The notes under the pieces were generated by a model. The model did no database searches. It was not told the DNA's origin and was given only the letters and a program-made list of their open reading frames with translations. 36,292 nt of DNA from Flavobacterium columnare NBRC 100251 = ATCC 23463 (GTDB taxonomy: Bacteria > Bacteroidota > Bacteroidia > Flavobacteriales > Flavobacteriaceae), in assembly GCF_002530675.1 (NCBI RefSeq), contig NZ_PCMX01000074.1, positions 1-36,292 of the forward strand, written 5' to 3'. Below are positions 33,151 to 36,292 of this stretch, piece after piece. Positions within the stretch are counted from its first letter, which is position 1; every line of letters begins with the position of its first letter. Made by a program: the position numbers and the translations under genes.

Positions 33151-33222
33151 ATCGACAAAATGCAAAAAAAATCGACAAAACGCAAAAATAATTTGCTATG
33201 TCAAATTTTTTTATGATATTTG
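33151..33222 (+). promoter_or_regulatory. Promoter with two upstream 20-bp direct repeats (L,D-transpeptidase gene)
   Basis: ATCGACAAAATGCAAAAAAA (33151-33170) and ATCGACAAAACGCAAAAATA (33171-33190) are adjacent and differ at two positions. They abut a -33 TTTG (33192-33195), followed after 19 nt by GATATTTG (33215-33222), one base off TAnnTTTG. The phase of 20 bp, about two helical turns, and the position next to -33 are what an activator-binding pair would show. The regulator is unknown. Confidence 0.55.
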
Positions 33223-33258
33223 TATTATAGTAATAACAATATAAATAAAAGATTGTCA

Positions 33259-33966
33259 ATGGTTTACAGATTTTTACCCCTTGTTTTGTTATTCTTAATG
33301 TCTTTTTCCCCAAAGACTACTAATAACGAGAGTTCTGACTTGGTAACGAGTAAAAGTAATTTTGCTATGTTAGCCAAAATTGAGATGATCTATTTTTCTT
33401 TAGACGCAAACCATTTGGCATTGCCGCCTATGGAATGCTTTAAGAAAGCAATGTTTGGATATTATTCATTAAAAGAAAAAGGATTAATAGAAAAAGACGT
33501 ATTAACGGTAATTGATTTTAGTTTATCATCAACTAAAAAAAGAATGTGGGTTATTGATTTGATTTCGAACAGAATTTTATTTAATAATTTAGTTACACAC
33601 GGAATGAAATCGGGAGGTGAATTTGCTAGTAGTTTTTCAAACGAATTAAATTCTAGTAAAAGTAGCTTAGGTTTTTATATAACAGGAGAAACGTATATAG
33701 GTAAGCATGGTCTGTCTCTGAAGTTAGACGGTCAAGAAAGAGGAATTAATGATAACGCAAGAAACCGTTCCGTTGTAATGCACGGAGCCGAATATGCTAA
33801 CCCAACTGCAATAAAACTCCAAGGCTATTTAGGGAGAAGTCAAGGGTGTCCAGCCATACCAGAAGCCATTAAATGCGATGTTATAAATACAGTAAAAGAT
33901 AAAACATGCTTATTTATCTATCATCCTACCAGGGCTTATGATATTGCTAGTAAACTGACCGCTTAG
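33259..33966 (+). CDS. YkuD_2-type L,D-transpeptidase-like protein
   Basis: A 235-residue exported protein with signal peptide MVYRFLPLVLLFLMSFS. The catalytic region holds VIDFSLSSTKKRMWVIDLIS, SLGFYITGETYIGKHGLSLKL, VVMHGAEYAN (H175) and LGRSQGCPAI (C197), the His/Cys motif of the YkuD_2 (murein L,D-transpeptidase catalytic) family. It is expected to act in the periplasm on peptidoglycan stem peptides or lipoprotein attachment. The ATG at 33259 is preferred; an in-frame TTG at 33220 lies in the -7 box. The last 57 nt overlap the converging L,D-transpeptidase gene. Confidence 0.88.
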   Translation: MVYRFLPLVLLFLMSFSPKTTNNESSDLVTSKSNFAMLAKIEMIYFSLDANHLALPPMECFKKAMFGYYSLKEKGLIEKDVLTVIDFSLSSTKKRMWVIDLISNRILFNNLVTHGMKSGGEFASSFSNELNSSKSSLGFYITGETYIGKHGLSLKLDGQERGINDNARNRSVVMHGAEYANPTAIKLQGYLGRSQGCPAIPEAIKCDVINTVKDKTCLFIYHPTRAYDIASKLTA

Positions 33967-35562
33967 TCGTAAATATAATTCAGAATCATATTCGTAAATA
34001 TCGTTTCTAAACTGTAAGGTTTCTTTAGCATACCAAGCTGTAAAGTATAGGAAATGAATTCCAAAATTCTGACTTACTCTTACAGCTTTTGTTTCTTTCT
34101 TCTGAAGAATTGTATCAATTTCTGCTAGTGAATAAACAGGCACTTCTATTAGTTTTTTCTTGTATATAGGGACTGTGTTTTTTGTTTTATTTTTTTGGAT
34201 GATTTCTTCTTTTACATATTCTTTTTTTAGTTTATCTCTTAATAAATATTCTGCTAATGGCAGTGGCTTTTCTATTCGAATACAGCCAGAACTCAAAGCG
34301 CGGTATTGATTGATAAAAAGTTCTCTGTGATTCGTATCATGCATATAAACGAGGTGTTTGTTGCTGAAATTTATTTTTACCAATCCCAAAGAATTGTTGT
34401 AACCAGGATCTTGAACGTATTTATAACTTAATGCGTCTTCAGGCTTCCATGAATATGGCGATATTTCCTTATTTTTAGAATTAAAAATTTTGATTTTACT
34501 CTTATAAAAATAATTTCTACTTTTTGTAGCAGCAGGAATTAAATCCTCTTTTATAATTGTAGGAGGAACCGTCCATGTGGGATTAAAAACGATATTGTCA
34601 ACTTTTGAAGATAGAATAGGTGTTTTGCGCTTGGGTTGACCAATTACTACCTTATATGTTTTTATAGTATCGTTGTTCTCTACAAGCTGTAGTTGAAAAT
34701 CCGTAAGATTAACGGCTAAAAAATTATTGCCCAGATCTACAGGAAACCATCGCCATCTTTCAAGATTTACAAGTATTTGTTGTCTGCGATACTCCTTGCT
34801 GTAATTCAATGCTTTCAGGGTTCCTAAGCCTATTCTACCATCTGTTTGCAATCCGTGACGATTTTGAAATAAGATGATTGCTTTTTGTAAATTTTCATCA
34901 AATGTTTTATTAAAAAGAGTATCATTGGGTTTTAAATCACCCCATAATCGTAGTCTCTTTTTAATTTTAGCAATCGTACTGCTATTCTTTAATCCAAAGT
35001 ATAGTTTTTCATTTGGTTTAGGTTTTATAGTGTCAAAAACTTCATTCGGCATAGTATTAATTTGTAATAAAGCCTTTTTAAGTTGTTTGTAAATATAATG
35101 TTTCGGTTTGCTTTCGTTAATTAAGCTGTCTACTTGCTTTTTTGCTAAAATATTGGTTAATATTGAATCCGTTACTATGGATTTTGGAGTTATTTCCCAA
35201 TCAGAATAGATTTCGTTTGCATTAAGTTTTCCGTTTTTTAAATGGGAGCTATATTTAATGAGAGCGATGGTGAGTAATTTGTGATAATTTTCTTTTTGAT
35301 CAAGTGTTAGTATTATAGAATCTTCATATCTTAATAATTCAGAATAATGATAATCTTCAGGATTTAATCCTTCCTCTGTGGATTTTCTAATGGCTTCTAA
35401 TAAGGCTATTCTATTTTCATCTAAATCCCAGTTTTCTAATAAAGTTTCATTTTTTAAAGCATTTTTTATGCTTTCTTCTGTTGAAAAAAGCTTAGAATTA
35501 GTATTGTTAGCACAACCTAAGTAGATTAGAAAACAAATGAATATAGGGTAAATTTTTTTCAT
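33910..35562 (-). CDS. L,D-transpeptidase, YcbB-like, lipoprotein
   Basis: A 550-residue cell-wall cross-linking enzyme forming 3-3 peptide bridges. The N-terminus MKKIYPIFICFLIYLGCANN carries a lipobox with Cys17, so it is lipid-anchored rather than signal-anchored. A scaffold region is followed by a peptidoglycan-binding fold (LQKAIILFQNRHGLQTDGRIGLGTLKAL, about 210-240). The YkuD domain has VVIGQPKRKTPILSSKVDNI, NPTWTVPPTIIKEDLIP, LVYMHDTNHRELF and RALSSGCIRIEKP (catalytic C427, with the His in MHDTNH). Unlike E. coli YcbB it keeps ~117 residues after the catalytic motif. Its 3' end runs 57 nt into the neighbouring L,D-transpeptidase gene on the other strand. Confidence 0.93.
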   Translation of the reverse strand: MKKIYPIFICFLIYLGCANNTNSKLFSTEESIKNALKNETLLENWDLDENRIALLEAIRKSTEEGLNPEDYHYSELLRYEDSIILTLDQKENYHKLLTIALIKYSSHLKNGKLNANEIYSDWEITPKSIVTDSILTNILAKKQVDSLINESKPKHYIYKQLKKALLQINTMPNEVFDTIKPKPNEKLYFGLKNSSTIAKIKKRLRLWGDLKPNDTLFNKTFDENLQKAIILFQNRHGLQTDGRIGLGTLKALNYSKEYRRQQILVNLERWRWFPVDLGNNFLAVNLTDFQLQLVENNDTIKTYKVVIGQPKRKTPILSSKVDNIVFNPTWTVPPTIIKEDLIPAATKSRNYFYKSKIKIFNSKNKEISPYSWKPEDALSYKYVQDPGYNNSLGLVKINFSNKHLVYMHDTNHRELFINQYRALSSGCIRIEKPLPLAEYLLRDKLKKEYVKEEIIQKNKTKNTVPIYKKKLIEVPVYSLAEIDTILQKKETKAVRVSQNFGIHFLYFTAWYAKETLQFRNDIYEYDSELYLRLSGQFTSNIISPGRMIDK

Positions 35563-36095
35563 ATTTTAATTTCTTTATACACAATATAGTCTAAACCTAT
35601 ATTGTTTCTATCAAATACTTCGACTATATATCTTGTAATTAGTTTTTGTATAAACATTCGCTGTGCTTATGCTCGTATTAAACCAAATTAAGTCTATAGA
35701 ATTTTCTTTCAAAAACTGTTCCAAATGGTTTAATAAAATTCTTCATAAGTTGTTGTTTGATTATTTTTTAAGATAGTCCTCTCTTTTGCTTAATGCGAAT
35801 TCGTAAAAGTGAATAAATTACTTTAAAAAGAAAGGTGAAAAAAATGTTTTATCAAACAGTCTAAGATAAGGAAAAATAGCCAAAGGAGTACTATTTGAAA
35901 ATAACTTTTTAATGGTTTTTTGTGTGTAAGTTCTTCATTTATAGTGAAGTGGTTTTGTGGTTTTGGAATGGTTTCTATACGGATCATGATACACAAAAAT
36001 ACGGTTTTATAAGAAAGAGATTTACTTTATAAGAAAGTTTTTATCGGAAAAATGAGTTATTAATCGTATTTTTTTTAAAAAAAATACTTTAAAAG
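35563..36095. other. Gene-free region upstream of tRNA-Gly
   Basis: About 530 nt of AT-rich DNA. It should contain the promoter of the minus-strand L,D-transpeptidase gene, but no perfect TAnnTTTG box is present near the start. I see no gene or repeat. Confidence 0.45.
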
Positions 36096-36126
36096 TTTGT
36101 ACAAACAAAAAACATGCTTATATTTG
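36096..36126 (+). promoter_or_regulatory. Promoter of tRNA-Gly
   Basis: TTTG (36096-36099), 19 nt, TATATTTG (36119-36126): a perfect Bacteroidota promoter. It is followed by CACTCGCAA, the same bases as at both tRNA-Gln genes. Confidence 0.82.
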
Positions 36127-36136
36127 CACTCGCAAT

Positions 36137-36209
<73 letters not shown>

Positions 36210-36210
36210 C

Positions 36211-36240
36211 AAAGCCTTGAAGAAATTCAAGGCTTTTTTA
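36211..36240 (+). terminator. Terminator of tRNA-Gly
   Basis: A 10-bp stem AAAGCCTTGA/TCAAGGCTTT with a 6-nt loop and a T-rich tail, starting two bases past the tRNA. After it, to the window end, lie GATCAA-type short repeats. Confidence 0.9.
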
Positions 36241-36292
36241 TTTCTACTTTTTTGGAATCAAAGGGGATCAAAGGATCAAGTCTAAAACGGAT

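Overview
The window is visibly AT-rich and reads as chromosome of a Bacteroidota member, most likely a Flavobacterium-type Flavobacteriaceae. The evidence is the gene order rplM-rpsI-rpsB-tsf, promoters with the Bacteroidota -7 box TAnnTTTG (several with TTTG 19 nt upstream), no Shine-Dalgarno sequences, a decayed protein with a type IX secretion (T9SS) sorting tail, S46 dipeptidyl-peptidase, GT117/DUF2723 and Rhs fragments. Species cannot be fixed from sequence alone.

Layout. 1-3.6 kb: four tandem minus-strand genes (the first cut by the window edge) for near-identical 124-residue Roadblock/LC7-like proteins, each with its own -7 box, three with a terminator, separated by unlike and partly decayed spacers. 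3.6-6.5 kb: the ribosomal operon rplM-rpsI-rpsB-tsf on the minus strand, with a GTG start for rplM, a 1-nt rplM/rpsI overlap, a GC-rich structured leader before rpsB and a large palindrome before tsf. 6.7-9.6 kb: polA. 9.8-14 kb: an exported fibre-like protein, a membrane metallophosphoesterase, a thioredoxin-fold protein without redox cysteines, and a NodB-type deacetylase. 14.1-17.3 kb: a GT117/DUF2723 glycosyltransferase. 17.4-18.3 kb: a tandemly duplicated tRNA-Gln cassette. 18.5-21.6 kb: a DUF1508/YegP-like protein, an alanine-rich lipoprotein and a DPP11-like S46 peptidase. 21.6-24.2 kb: an operator-rich spacer and a LytS/LytTR two-component pair. 24.3-28.2 kb: envelope glycan genes (GNAT, waaA, DegT-type aminotransferase, galE). 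28.3-29.8 kb: gpmI. 29.9-33.0 kb: an accessory patch with a T9SS-protein pseudogene, an intact tail-fibre-like gene and an Rhs core pseudogene. 33.2-35.6 kb: two different L,D-transpeptidases meeting tail to tail with a 57-nt overlap. 36.1 kb: tRNA-Gly.

Functionally the window mixes growth machinery (translation, polA, gpmI, tRNAs) with cell-envelope construction (Kdo transfer, nucleotide-sugar amination and epimerisation, peptidoglycan cross-linking, glycan deacetylation, protein or lipid glycosylation). The less explained parts are the Roadblock-like gene array, the operator clusters at 21.7 and 33.15 kb, the promoter motif shared by three tRNA genes and rplM, and the nonsense-only decay in the accessory patch. 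No CRISPR array, insertion sequence, integrase or replication origin was seen.
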